NCBI RefSeq assembly: GCF_029167105.1
Contig: NZ_JARFML010000020.1
Location: 83,632 to 147,631 of the forward strand
DNA: 64,000 nucleotides
Source of the DNA: Bradyrhizobium yuanmingense
Lineage (GTDB): Bacteria > Pseudomonadota > Alphaproteobacteria > Rhizobiales > Xanthobacteraceae
Direction: 5' to 3'
The translations under genes and the position numbers were made by a program. The number at the start of each line of letters is the position of its first letter. The first letter of the stretch is position 1. Of the stretch, positions 9,127 through 16,448 are shown one piece after another. The notes under the pieces are model-generated. The model saw nothing but the letters and a program-made list of their open reading frames with translations. It did no database searches and had not been told where the DNA came from.

Positions 9127-9591
9127 ATGCTGAGAATGGCGTTGTTGGGCCTCCTCATCCTGTTGGGTGTGGGAATGCTGTCGGCGATGGAGCTGAGTGC
9201 GCCACCGCGTCGCGCCGCCGCGACCGTCCAGCCGCCTGCCGAGCAGAACGCGGGCATCCCCGCTTCGCACGATGCGCTGGCGAAGGCCGATCGCCTCGAG
9301 GTTGCCGCCGAGAGCCGCCCGATGCTGACGCATAGCGCTTCGGTGGAGAACTCCGTCGCGCCGCGGGACGTGCATGTCGGTTCATTCGCGCCCGCGCCGA
9401 TCGTCCGTCCGCGAAGCAAACCGAAGCCGACCGCGACCGCCGAACCTCCCAGGCAGAAGCCAAAGGCGATCGTCGTGAAACGAGCCGCCAATGCTCAGCG
9501 CGCAAAGACCGCCAGCGAGACCGAGCACTGTCGACTCAAGGCGTTCGGCGGGCTGCTCAAGGCCTTGAACCTGACCGGCTGCGAAATCTGA
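9127..9591 (+). CDS. Hypothetical membrane-anchored protein
   Basis: From ATG 9127 the protein is 154 residues: an N-terminal hydrophobic helix (RMALLGLLILLGVGML), a Pro/Ala/Lys-rich low-complexity middle, and a compact Cys-containing C-terminus (HCRLKAFGGLLKALNLTGCEI region). The two C-terminal cysteines (ECR side and TGCEI) could pair in the periplasm. I recognise no family. The frame extends to ATG 9037, but the extra 30 residues have no signal character. It lies between an L,D-transpeptidase and an oxidoreductase with no clear operon link. Confidence 0.55.
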   Translation: MLRMALLGLLILLGVGMLSAMELSAPPRRAAATVQPPAEQNAGIPASHDALAKADRLEVAAESRPMLTHSASVENSVAPRDVHVGSFAPAPIVRPRSKPKPTATAEPPRQKPKAIVVKRAANAQRAKTASETEHCRLKAFGGLLKALNLTGCEI

Positions 9592-9646
9592 AGCCGCCTC
9601 CAGGAACGTCTCGCAAACCCTTCCGATCAGCCATATGTTTGCCCGC

Positions 9647-10669
9647 ATGAAAAAGATCGGATTCCTCTCCTTCGGGCACTGGACGCCCTCGCCGCAATCG
9701 CGGACGCGCTCGGCGGCGGATACGCTGCTGCAATCGATCGAGCTGGCGGTCGCGGCCGAACAGTTAGGCGCCGACGGCGCCTATTTCCGCGTGCATCATT
9801 TCGCGCGGCAGCTGGCTTCGCCCTTTCCGCTGCTCGCGGCGGTCGGCGCCAAGACCAGCCAAATCGAGATCGGCACGGCCGTGATCGACATGCGCTACGA
9901 GAACCCGCTCTACATGGTGGAGGACGCCGGCAGTGCCGATCTCATCGCCGGCGGACGGCTGCAGCTCGGCATCAGCCGTGGCTCGCCCGAGCAGGTGATC
10001 GACGGCTGGCGCTATTTCGGCTATCGGCCGGCCGAGGGCCAGAGCGATGCCGACATGGGGCGGCGCCATGCGGAGGTCTTCCTCGACCTGCTGCGCGGCG
10101 AAGGATTCGCCGAGCCCAACCCGCAGCCGATGTTTCCCAATCCGCCGGGGCTCTTACGCCTGGAGCCGCATGCGCAGGGCCTGCGCGAGCGGATCTGGTG
10201 GGGCGCCGGCTCGAACGCCACCGCGGTGTGGGCGGCGCAGCTCGGCATGAACCTGCAGAGCTCGACGCTGAAGAACGACGAGACCGGCGAGGCCTTTCAC
10301 GTGCAGCAGGCGGCGCAGATCCGGGCCTATCGCGCGGCGTGGAAGGACGCCGGCCACAGCCGCGAGCCCCGCGTCTCCGTCAGCCGCAGCATCTTCGCGC
10401 TGATGGACGATCGCGACCGCGCCTATTTCGGCGGCGAGCGCGGCGGCGAAGACCAGATCGGCTTCATCGACCCACGCACGCGCGCGATCTTCGGCCGGAG
10501 TTATGCGGCAGAGCCGGATGTGCTGATCGACCAGCTGCGCCAGGACGAGGCGATCGCCGAAGCCGATACGCTGCTGCTGACGATCCCGAACCAGCTCGGC
10601 GTCGACTATTGCGCGCATGCGATCGAGGCCATCCTTGCGCATGTCGCGCCGGCGCTGGGGTGGCGGTGA
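9647..10669 (+). CDS. LLM-class flavin-dependent oxidoreductase
   Basis: About 340 residues with the luciferase-like monooxygenase TIM-barrel pattern: MKKIGFLSFGHW at the start, EQLGADGAYFRVHHFARQ, a conserved TAVIDMRYENPLYMVED strand and GGRLQLGISRGSPEQ. Such enzymes use reduced FMN or F420 to oxidise small organic molecules; the specific substrate cannot be inferred. ATG 9647 is chosen over ATG 9635 because the barrel's first strand begins directly there. Stands alone on the plus strand; no partner flavin reductase is adjacent. Confidence 0.85.
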   Translation: MKKIGFLSFGHWTPSPQSRTRSAADTLLQSIELAVAAEQLGADGAYFRVHHFARQLASPFPLLAAVGAKTSQIEIGTAVIDMRYENPLYMVEDAGSADLIAGGRLQLGISRGSPEQVIDGWRYFGYRPAEGQSDADMGRRHAEVFLDLLRGEGFAEPNPQPMFPNPPGLLRLEPHAQGLRERIWWGAGSNATAVWAAQLGMNLQSSTLKNDETGEAFHVQQAAQIRAYRAAWKDAGHSREPRVSVSRSIFALMDDRDRAYFGGERGGEDQIGFIDPRTRAIFGRSYAAEPDVLIDQLRQDEAIAEADTLLLTIPNQLGVDYCAHAIEAILAHVAPALGWR

Positions 10670-10768
10670 CATGAGCTGGCGCGACACGACCAGAAGTCGC
10701 GATTGACTTCGCGCACCACCCCCGCCAATGATCCCCTGGGGACTATCGGACTGAATCAGGGGGTTGAA

Positions 10769-11230
10769 ATGGGCTTGCGTCCGGGGATTTTCGTTGCGGC
10801 TTTCTTGCTTGCGGGGTGTGCGTCAGGGCCGATAGGCAGCGCAGCTCTGACCGATAACGTCAAGGCAAATAATGCGCGGCTGGTGATCTATCGCTCATCC
10901 GCGCTGGGTTTCGCGATCCAGCCAAGCTATTCGGTCGATGGACGCTCCGTAGGCGGCAGTCAGGCTGCGGGTTTCCTGGCCTGCGACCTGCCTCCAGGCC
11001 GCCACGAGGTTGCGGTCAACAATCTTCCGCTGAGCAGCAATCTGTTCGGGCAGGGAAGCGAGAAAGTCAGCCTCGATCTGCGCGCCGGCAGCACCACCTA
11101 CCTCTCCGCCCAGCCACAGGTGGGAATCATCACGCCCGGTGCAATCACGTTGGTTCAGGTCACGGAAGGCCAGGGTCGTGCCGACGTCGCCAGCCTGCAT
11201 CAGAGCAACAGCTCGTGCGGCAAGGCATGA
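10769..11230 (+). CDS. DUF2846-like outer-envelope lipoprotein
   Basis: From ATG 10769 the protein is 153 residues and opens with a lipoprotein signal whose lipobox LLAG-C places lipidation at about Cys17. The mature protein has the beta-rich look of DUF2846 proteins, with LVIYRSSALGFAIQPSYSVDG followed by LPPGRHEVAV. Function of the family is not known. The frame extends upstream to 10703, but that part lacks signal-peptide character. A hairpin 49 bases past the stop is a likely terminator. Confidence 0.7.
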   Translation: MGLRPGIFVAAFLLAGCASGPIGSAALTDNVKANNARLVIYRSSALGFAIQPSYSVDGRSVGGSQAAGFLACDLPPGRHEVAVNNLPLSSNLFGQGSEKVSLDLRAGSTTYLSAQPQVGIITPGAITLVQVTEGQGRADVASLHQSNSSCGKA

Positions 11231-11278
11231 TCTGAGGCGCTCCGCTGGCGAAAACGCGGACACTCGCACAAGGCGTAG

Positions 11279-11301
11279 ATGGCCGGGACAGGCCCGGCCA
11301 T
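11279..11301. terminator. Hairpin between convergent genes
   Basis: ATGGCCGGG and CCCGGCCAT form a perfect 9-bp stem with a 5-base loop, placed between the converging lipoprotein and aminotransferase genes. There is no U-tract, so it may work as an attenuated or Rho-assisted terminator for either strand. Confidence 0.55.
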
Positions 11302-11360
11302 GACGATGTGAAGACCATCGCGCCTCGGGCCATCGTAAATGCGATCGCCCTACGCCAGCT

Positions 11361-12680
11361 TCACCCCGTCTTCGTCCCCGTGATGACGGCCAGCGCCTCG
11401 ACGAGGCGGTCGAGATCGGCCTCGTCGGTGAAGAGCGCCGGCGTCACACGGATGCACTGGCCCCTGGCGACACCGGCCCGGCGCACCGTCATGATCCGGT
11501 AGCTGTCCCGAAGCTTCGCAACGATGGCCTCGTTGTCGGCCTTGCCGGTCTTGCCGGCGAGGCGGAACGACGTGATCGCGCCATATGAGCCGGCCTCATC
11601 CGGCGTCAGGATCTCGATGTCCTTGAAGCCGCGGACGCGGCTCACCCAATAATCGCGCAAGTAGCGCAGGCGCGCTTGCTTCGCCGCCGCGCCGATCTCT
11701 TGATGCAGCGCCAGCGCCGCCGGCACCGTCAGCACCGTGGCGAAATTGACCGTGCCGGTATGCACCCGCGAGCGGATGTCGCTTTCCGGAAAATCCTCGT
11801 CGCACATGTTGCGGTCGATGGCGGCGAGGCGATCCTTCCTGATGTAGAGGAAGCCGACGCCGAGCGGCGCACCGATCCATTTGTGCAGATTGAAGCCGAC
11901 GAAATCGGCCTCGAGCTCACTCACCCGGAAGTCGAGCTGTCCCCAGGAATGGGCGGCATCGACGATGGTGTCGATGCCCTTGGCCTTGGCCATGCGGGCG
12001 ATCTCGGCGACCGGCATGACGAAGCCGGTGCGGTGGCTGACATGGGTCAGGAGCAGAAGCCTCGTCTTCGGGTTCGCCTCGATGGCGCGGGCATAGGCGT
12101 CGAGCACCGCCTGGCGGGTGGCAGGCTCCGGCACGTCGAACTTGACCACGTCGACGCCGCGGCGCGCCTTCAGCGCGTTCATCGCATATTGCATCGAATC
12201 ATAATCGAGATCGGCATAGAGCACGCCGTCGCCCGGCTTCAGCCTGTTGTAGCCGCCGATGAGGAGCTGAAGCGCTTCGGTGGCGCCGCGGGTGAGCGCG
12301 ATCTCCGCCGGAAGCGCGCCGACCGCCTCCGCCACCTTGGTGCGCACCGCCTCGAAATCCGTACCCGCACGCAGGCGCGCGTAATAGGTGTTCTGATAAT
12401 TGACCATGTCGGACTGGCGGATGAACTCGCGCCGCACGGGCTCGGCCATGATACCCCAATAGCCGTTCTCGAAATTGAGGATGTCTGGCGTCACGGCGTA
12501 GAGCCCCTTCACGGCCGCCCAATAGGACTTGTCGGTGGCGATGGCGGCCATTGAGCCGGTCGGCTGCGGCGGAAGGCCCACGCGGGCAAAGGCCGGCGCC
12601 CCAAGCGGCGCCACGGCCGCTGCCGCGAGGCCCTTGAGCATTGCGCGGCGGCCCGCTGAAAACGTCCTGATCAGTTGCAT
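11361..12680 (-). CDS. Tat-exported class V (isopenicillin-N-epimerase-like) PLP enzyme
   Basis: Start ATG at 12678-12680 is preceded by GGGGAG and gives 439 residues with a Tat-like signal (AGRRAMLKGLAAAAVA). The rest is a fold-type I PLP enzyme of the class V aminotransferase group: TRGATEALQLL binds phosphate, VDAAHSWGQ carries Asp241, and NLHKWIGAPLG carries the Schiff-base Lys267. Isopenicillin N epimerase is the best-known relative, but cysteine desulfurase-like and other activities are possible, so substrate is open. Export of a folded PLP enzyme through Tat is consistent with cytoplasmic cofactor loading. A 21-codon upstream extension lacks support. Confidence 0.85.
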   Translation of the reverse strand: MQLIRTFSAGRRAMLKGLAAAAVAPLGAPAFARVGLPPQPTGSMAAIATDKSYWAAVKGLYAVTPDILNFENGYWGIMAEPVRREFIRQSDMVNYQNTYYARLRAGTDFEAVRTKVAEAVGALPAEIALTRGATEALQLLIGGYNRLKPGDGVLYADLDYDSMQYAMNALKARRGVDVVKFDVPEPATRQAVLDAYARAIEANPKTRLLLLTHVSHRTGFVMPVAEIARMAKAKGIDTIVDAAHSWGQLDFRVSELEADFVGFNLHKWIGAPLGVGFLYIRKDRLAAIDRNMCDEDFPESDIRSRVHTGTVNFATVLTVPAALALHQEIGAAAKQARLRYLRDYWVSRVRGFKDIEILTPDEAGSYGAITSFRLAGKTGKADNEAIVAKLRDSYRIMTVRRAGVARGQCIRVTPALFTDEADLDRLVEALAVITGTKTG

Positions 12681-12957
12681 GTCAGCTCTCCCCAGAGCGT
12701 TTCGGGCGAAGCGGCGTCGGGCTCGCATCGCGAAACGCGCCAAACGACGAGCCAGAGCTCCGTGCCGACGTCACCGGACGAAGCAGGCTCTGGCGCGCGG
12801 GACAAGAGCAACGGACGATGCAGCGGAGATGACCGCAGTGTGACAATGCGATGATCGGAAGCCGATGGCGACGACGCGGTCGACGCACTAGCCTCGACAC
12901 TCGCGAGCGGATGTCGGGCCCGGTTTCTTCCTTTGTCCGGAAACCGAGCGTTCACGT

Positions 12958-13038
12958 TCAGTGCAGGTAGCCGATGAGATAGATGCCGCCGCCCAGGACG
13001 ATGAGCGCGGGCACCGCCCAAAGAATCAACACAGGCAT
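12958..13038 (-). CDS. 26-residue single-span membrane peptide
   Basis: A very short gene: ATG at 13036-13038 behind an excellent ribosome site (GGAGGAGAGG), 26 codons, TGA-type stop at 12958. Residues 2-24 are a single hydrophobic helix rich in Leu/Ile/Gly (WAVPALIVLGGG). The strong site and clean membrane helix argue for a real gene, although it is well below usual prediction limits. It is divergent from a DUF1236 protein gene across 130 bp. Function unknown; such peptides often regulate membrane partners. Confidence 0.6.
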   Translation of the reverse strand: MPVLILWAVPALIVLGGGIYLIGYLH

Positions 13039-13170
13039 TTTCCTCTCCTCCAGTTGAATCCTCCCGGGGAGAGAACGGGAAAAAACGGCAAACGTTCCGG
13101 GTTTCCCCGGAACGGCACAGCTGATGGCGAGTTCATTGCAGCGCCGCATGCAGCGGCGAGGGAGAACGCG

Positions 13171-13515
13171 ATGAAGAAGCTCATGTTGATTTCGGCCGCC
13201 GCTCTGCTCGTGTCGACGGGCGCGATGGCGCAGACCACCATCACCACGACGACCGGGGCCGGGCACGGCGCGGCCGTGCAGATCGAACCGGAGTACCGCA
13301 CCAAGATCCGGTCCTACGTCACCGAGCGCAAGATCCGTCCGGTCGAAACGCGCGAAAAGATCGTCGTCGGTTCGCCCGTGCCGAGCGACGTCGAACTCGC
13401 GGCCGTGCCGAGTGACTGGGGTCCCTCGCTCACCAAGTATCGCTACGTCTATTCCGGCAGCCGCGTGATGTTGGTCGATCCCGGCAGCCGCATGGTCGTC
13501 CAGGAGATTGACTAA
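13171..13515 (+). CDS. DUF1236 secreted protein
   Basis: ATG 13171 with GAGGGAG upstream. 114 residues with a classical signal peptide ending near AMA-Q, then a region IEPEYRTKIRSYVTERKIRPV typical of DUF1236, a small periplasmic domain frequent in Bradyrhizobium and relatives, and a C-terminal beta hairpin YRYVYSGSRVMLVDP. Function of the domain is not known; a structural or stress role in the envelope is usually assumed. The frame is open 210 bases further upstream, but only the internal ATG has both RBS and signal peptide. Confidence 0.85.
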   Translation: MKKLMLISAAALLVSTGAMAQTTITTTTGAGHGAAVQIEPEYRTKIRSYVTERKIRPVETREKIVVGSPVPSDVELAAVPSDWGPSLTKYRYVYSGSRVMLVDPGSRMVVQEID

Positions 13516-13587
13516 ACCGCCGCACGGCGGGTCGTCGAGGCGGCCCGCCCGTGCATTCTTTCGATGGCTTCGTTGCGGTAGCGCCTG

Positions 13588-13965
13588 ATGCCGATCGTCC
13601 GATACCTCGTATTTGCAAGCATTTTTGCCGTGGCGTTGCTCTTCTTGCTGGATCGCTCTCTGCCGCAGGCCGCGGAGCGCGCTGCCGGCCCGGACGTCGC
13701 GCGAACCAGCATTCGCATCCACTCCGCACGGGCCTTGCCAGAAAAAATCATCCTCGACACGTCCACTCGGATCGCCACCACGGTCTCCACTCCCCTGCTC
13801 GCCGCCGAGTCGCCGGATCATGGTGCAAGCAACGCGTTGGCGATGCTCGAAACGAGAAAGCCGGACGTCACGCCGGCATCTCGACGCGGCACGGCGCGAG
13901 CAGCCGGTCTGCATTCAAATCGGAATGCCGCGCGGCTTCCTCTCGCCTCTCCACGCGTCTGGTGA
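13588..13965 (+). CDS. Hypothetical single-span membrane protein
   Basis: 125 residues opening with MPIVRYLVFASIFAVALLFL, a clear N-terminal membrane helix, then a polar stretch with IRIHSARALPEKIILDTS, and an unconserved-looking Arg-rich end. I recognise this as a style of short hypothetical protein seen in Bradyrhizobium but no domain. A frame on the same strand two bases off (13613) is a shadow. Little else can be said. Confidence 0.5.
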   Translation: MPIVRYLVFASIFAVALLFLLDRSLPQAAERAAGPDVARTSIRIHSARALPEKIILDTSTRIATTVSTPLLAAESPDHGASNALAMLETRKPDVTPASRRGTARAAGLHSNRNAARLPLASPRVW

Positions 13966-14190
13966 CGGTCGGAGCATTTTGAGAGCTACGATCGCAGCGA
14001 ACGCGACTCCATGGCCGCAAGCACGCAGATGAACGCTGAATGAATGAACGGCGAGGCGCTTCGCGTCGCGGAACTGGCTCCGACCGCATCAACGCGTCAA
14101 CGTGTCGGACACGCGGAACGTTTGCGCGATTGCCAATTTATCCCGGGCCTGATTGGCGATTTGATTTTTGGAAACCTGGAGGAAATGCAC

Positions 14191-14694
14191 ATGAGGATCC
14201 TGAAGCTCTCTGCGGCTGCGGCCGCGCTGCTGGCCGGCACGGCGCTCGCCGTCGCGCAATCGAGCTCGACGATCGGCACCGGCGGTTCATCGGCCGGCGG
14301 CGGCACCAGCTCTTCGACGGTGGGCACCGGAGGCTCGTCGGCTGGTGGCAGCGGCTCGGGCGGCTCTGCATCGACGCTCGGCACCGGCGGCTCGTCGGCC
14401 GGCGGCGGCACCAGCTCTTCGACCGTCGGCACCGGCGGCTCGGCGGCGGGCAGTGGCTCGGGCAGCGGCTCGGCCTCGACGCTCGGCACCGGTGGTTCAT
14501 CGGCGGGCGATGGCAAGAGCTCATCCAGCGTCGGCACCGGCGGCTCGGCTGCGGGCGGCTCGACCGTTGGCCAGTCCGGCTCGTCGAAATCGCCCGGCAT
14601 GGGCGACGGCAAGTCCGGTAGCCACGCCAGCGACATGGGCCTCGAAAAGGGCAAGGGCCACAACAAGGACGAGTGGAAGAAGGACAAGAACTAG
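14191..14694 (+). CDS. Gly/Ser-repeat secreted protein
   Basis: ATG 14191 sits 8 bases past GGAGG (14178-14182). 167 residues: a signal peptide to ALAVAQ, then five to six imperfect copies of a 15-20-residue repeat, GTGGSSAGGGTSSST-like, then a charged Lys/Asp-rich end (HNKDEWKKDKN). Proteins of this sort are low-complexity, unfolded and probably sit in the periplasm or on the surface. It leads three adjacent genes of similar build. The repeat makes the DNA itself repetitive (14270-14565), so length may vary between strains and assemblies. Confidence 0.8.
   Translation: MRILKLSAAAAALLAGTALAVAQSSSTIGTGGSSAGGGTSSSTVGTGGSSAGGSGSGGSASTLGTGGSSAGGGTSSSTVGTGGSAAGSGSGSGSASTLGTGGSSAGDGKSSSSVGTGGSAAGGSTVGQSGSSKSPGMGDGKSGSHASDMGLEKGKGHNKDEWKKDKN
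14270..14565 (+). repeat. Tandem GTGGSSAGG-coding repeat
   Basis: Imperfect copies of a unit around GGCACCGGCGGCTCGTCGGC recur every 45-60 bases within the Gly/Ser gene. The units are homogenised at the DNA level, pointing to duplication by slippage or recombination. Confidence 0.8.
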
Positions 14695-14702
14695 TCCGAT
14701 CC

Positions 14703-14727
14703 GGGGAGCGGCACGGTGCCGCTCCCC
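14703..14727 (+). terminator. Hairpin after first Gly/Ser-repeat gene
   Basis: An 11-bp perfect stem (GGGGAGCGGCA / TGCCGCTCCCC) with a 3-base loop, followed by TTGTCC. It starts 9 bases past the stop codon and before the next gene's RBS, so it may reduce rather than stop read-through, and could stabilise the upstream mRNA. Confidence 0.6.
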
Positions 14728-14752
14728 TTGTCCATGTTGAGGAGGAGACGCA

Positions 14753-15106
14753 ATGAACAAGTCAATCGTTGCGATCACGGTGCTGGCCCTGATGGGCAGC
14801 GCCGCATCGGCAGAGACCATCGAAAAGACGGGCAAGACGAGCTCGGGCGAGACCTGCAAGGTCAAGGTGGAGAAGCATGCGGACGGCAGCATCACGGCCG
14901 CGGGCGCATCGGGTTCGGGCACGACGGGCTCGACCGCATCGAGCGGCTCGCTGTCGAGCTCGAGCTCGGCCGGCGGATCGTCGGTCCATGTGCAAGCGGG
15001 CGGCGGCCACGTCTCCAGCTCCTCGTCGACGGCGGGCGGGCCTGGCTCCACCAGCGCCAGCGCCATCACCGTCAACGGCTGCACGATCTCGACCTCGTCG
15101 CCTTAA
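14753..15106 (+). CDS. Ser/Gly-rich secreted protein with two Cys
   Basis: Start ATG is preceded by GAGGAGGAG. 117 residues with a signal peptide ending near ASA-E, a short ordered part (TIEKTGKTSSGETCKVKVEKHADGS), a Ser/Gly-rich stretch (about 60 residues) and a C-terminal VNGCTISTSSP. The two cysteines, flanking the Ser/Gly stretch, could form a disulfide in the periplasm. No known family. Second of three similar genes. Confidence 0.75.
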   Translation: MNKSIVAITVLALMGSAASAETIEKTGKTSSGETCKVKVEKHADGSITAAGASGSGTTGSTASSGSLSSSSSAGGSSVHVQAGGGHVSSSSSTAGGPGSTSASAITVNGCTISTSSP

Positions 15107-15137
15107 GACAGATTGCCATCGAACAGAGGATTGACAG

Positions 15138-15566
15138 ATGAGAACGCTCGTTACGACCTCGGCGGTCGCGCTTCTGCTAGCCGCCACTTCACCCGTGCTG
15201 GCGCAGACCAGCATCACCGGCGGCAGCGGCGGCTCGGCTGCAGCAGGCGGCACCTCCGCCTCCACCGTCGGCACCGGCGGCACGTCCACCTCGGCGACAG
15301 GCCGCACCGGCTCCTCGATCGCCGGCGGCGGAAGCGCGGCTGCCGCCAGCGGCAAGACGCAGACCGGCGTCAGCATGAACAAGGGCCACGGTCCGGTGAT
15401 GAACTCCAACGCCCGCGCGCAAGCCCATGATGGCGGCACGTTCAGCCGCTCGCACACCCGCACCAAGGTCAAGGCCGGCGAGCAAGTCGGCTCGACCACC
15501 AAGACGATGTCGCATGTGCCGGGCTCGAAGCCGACCATGTCGAGGACGACGACGACGGCGCGCTAG
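15138..15566 (+). CDS. Gly/Ser-repeat secreted protein
   Basis: ATG 15138 with GAGGA about 7 bases before it. 142 residues with a signal peptide ending VLAQ, a GGSGGSAAAGGTSASTVGTGGTS repeat block closely related to the gene at 14191, then a His/Lys/Thr-rich C-terminal half. The third of the cluster, probably transcribed with the second (31-base gap). A strong terminator follows. Function unknown; a structural envelope role is only a guess. Confidence 0.75.
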   Translation: MRTLVTTSAVALLLAATSPVLAQTSITGGSGGSAAAGGTSASTVGTGGTSTSATGRTGSSIAGGGSAAAASGKTQTGVSMNKGHGPVMNSNARAQAHDGGTFSRSHTRTKVKAGEQVGSTTKTMSHVPGSKPTMSRTTTTAR

Positions 15567-15590
15567 AATCGCGCGGCTCTCAACCACCTG

Positions 15591-15617
15591 CTGCCCGGCT
15601 TGCTCGGGCAGCTTTTT
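15591..15617 (+). terminator. Rho-independent terminator
   Basis: CTGCCCG and CGGGCAG form a 7-bp stem around a 7-base loop, followed by CTTTTT at 15612-15617. It closes the Gly/Ser-repeat gene cluster. Confidence 0.85.
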
Positions 15618-15649
15618 CCGTTTGCGGCTTTTCCGTCTTAGGAGCTGGC

Positions 15650-16108
15650 TCAGCCCCCACGCAGGCTGTGGCTGATCCGGGTCACGACGGCGTCCCATCG
15701 CCGCTTCTGGGCGGCGGGATAGTTGATCAACACGCAGTGCACATAGCCCCGCGCGAAATTACACCTGTTGTACCAGATCTTGTCGCGCTTGATGCTCGAG
15801 ACCACGAAGAAGCTCGAGGTGATCCGCCTGTAGATGATCCCTGTCGGCGGATTCTTGCTGGCAAGGAATTCGGCCGGCGACAGGCCCTGCTGGTTCTCGG
15901 CGGCCTGAACGGTGAGATCCGCACTGCCGTCGGAGCTGCGAAACCGCTGCCCATATCCGTCGGGCTTGCCGGCCGGCTCGGTGAAAATCGAGGCGGGAAT
16001 GTCGACCGACGTTCCGGATTCCGGGATGCGGTAGATCCTCCAGCCGTTGGCCGAGGCAACCGAGCATGTCGCACAGAGCGCGATGATTGCGGCAAGCAAT
16101 GTCTTCAT
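15650..16108 (-). CDS. Secreted hypothetical protein
   Basis: ATG at 16106-16108 gives 152 residues with a signal peptide ending VASA-N. The mature part is a single compact domain with IPESGTSVDIPASIF, a GYGQRFRSSDGSADLTV segment and two Cys (RCNF and HCVL) likely to pair in the periplasm. No recognised family. The frame extends to 16264, but that part overlaps the neighbouring small gene. It lies 10 bases downstream of that gene on the same strand, so the two probably form an operon. Confidence 0.7.
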   Translation of the reverse strand: MKTLLAAIIALCATCSVASANGWRIYRIPESGTSVDIPASIFTEPAGKPDGYGQRFRSSDGSADLTVQAAENQQGLSPAEFLASKNPPTGIIYRRITSSFFVVSSIKRDKIWYNRCNFARGYVHCVLINYPAAQKRRWDAVVTRISHSLRGG

Positions 16109-16118
16109 GTCCGCCTCG

Positions 16119-16337
16119 TCACTTGCGCGGCGCCAGTTGCAGCTCCAGCAAGGCGATCCTTTGCAGGTTAGAGACGTTCCGCTCGCCAGCGCCGGCGGTG
16201 CGCAGGATGGATTCGGCAAGCGCGTTGACGTGCGAGGAATGCACGCGGTCAGGCAGGGTCGCAACGGCAGCTTCCAGGGCGGTCGTCATGATCTCGATCA
16301 CCTCGGGAGAAAACTCAGCGTTGGAAAAATTCTTCAT
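16119..16337 (-). CDS. Small helical hypothetical protein
   Basis: 72 residues, MKNFSNAEFSPEVIEIM then ALEAAVATLPDRV and a helix ending in LQRIALLELQLAPRK. Predicted all-helical, cytoplasmic, no membrane segment. The pattern matches a small protein common in Rhizobiales with unknown function. It precedes the secreted protein gene with a short gap. Confidence 0.65.
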   Translation of the reverse strand: MKNFSNAEFSPEVIEIMTTALEAAVATLPDRVHSSHVNALAESILRTAGAGERNVSNLQRIALLELQLAPRK

Positions 16338-16448
16338 CGCGTGCGTCGGCCGCTTGTGCGGATCGTGTTCAACGCCGGGAAAAAATGGAAGTTCCTGGAT
16401 GATGTAGGCGAAGTACCAATTCGAGCAGGCCGTCGGCGCGCCGGCAGC

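Noticed and set aside
12958..13914. A 318-codon minus-strand frame ending in the 26-residue peptide
   Set aside because: Most of it is antisense to the DUF1236 and membrane protein genes. Only the last 26 codons have a ribosome site and helix, so just that part is called.
14270..14565. Direct repeats considered as a CRISPR array
   Set aside because: Units are in-frame Gly/Ser codons without unique spacers of constant length, inside a secreted-protein gene.
16119..16337. Antitoxin of a toxin-antitoxin pair
   Set aside because: The partner gene is a secreted protein with a signal peptide, not a toxin, and no antitoxin motif is present.
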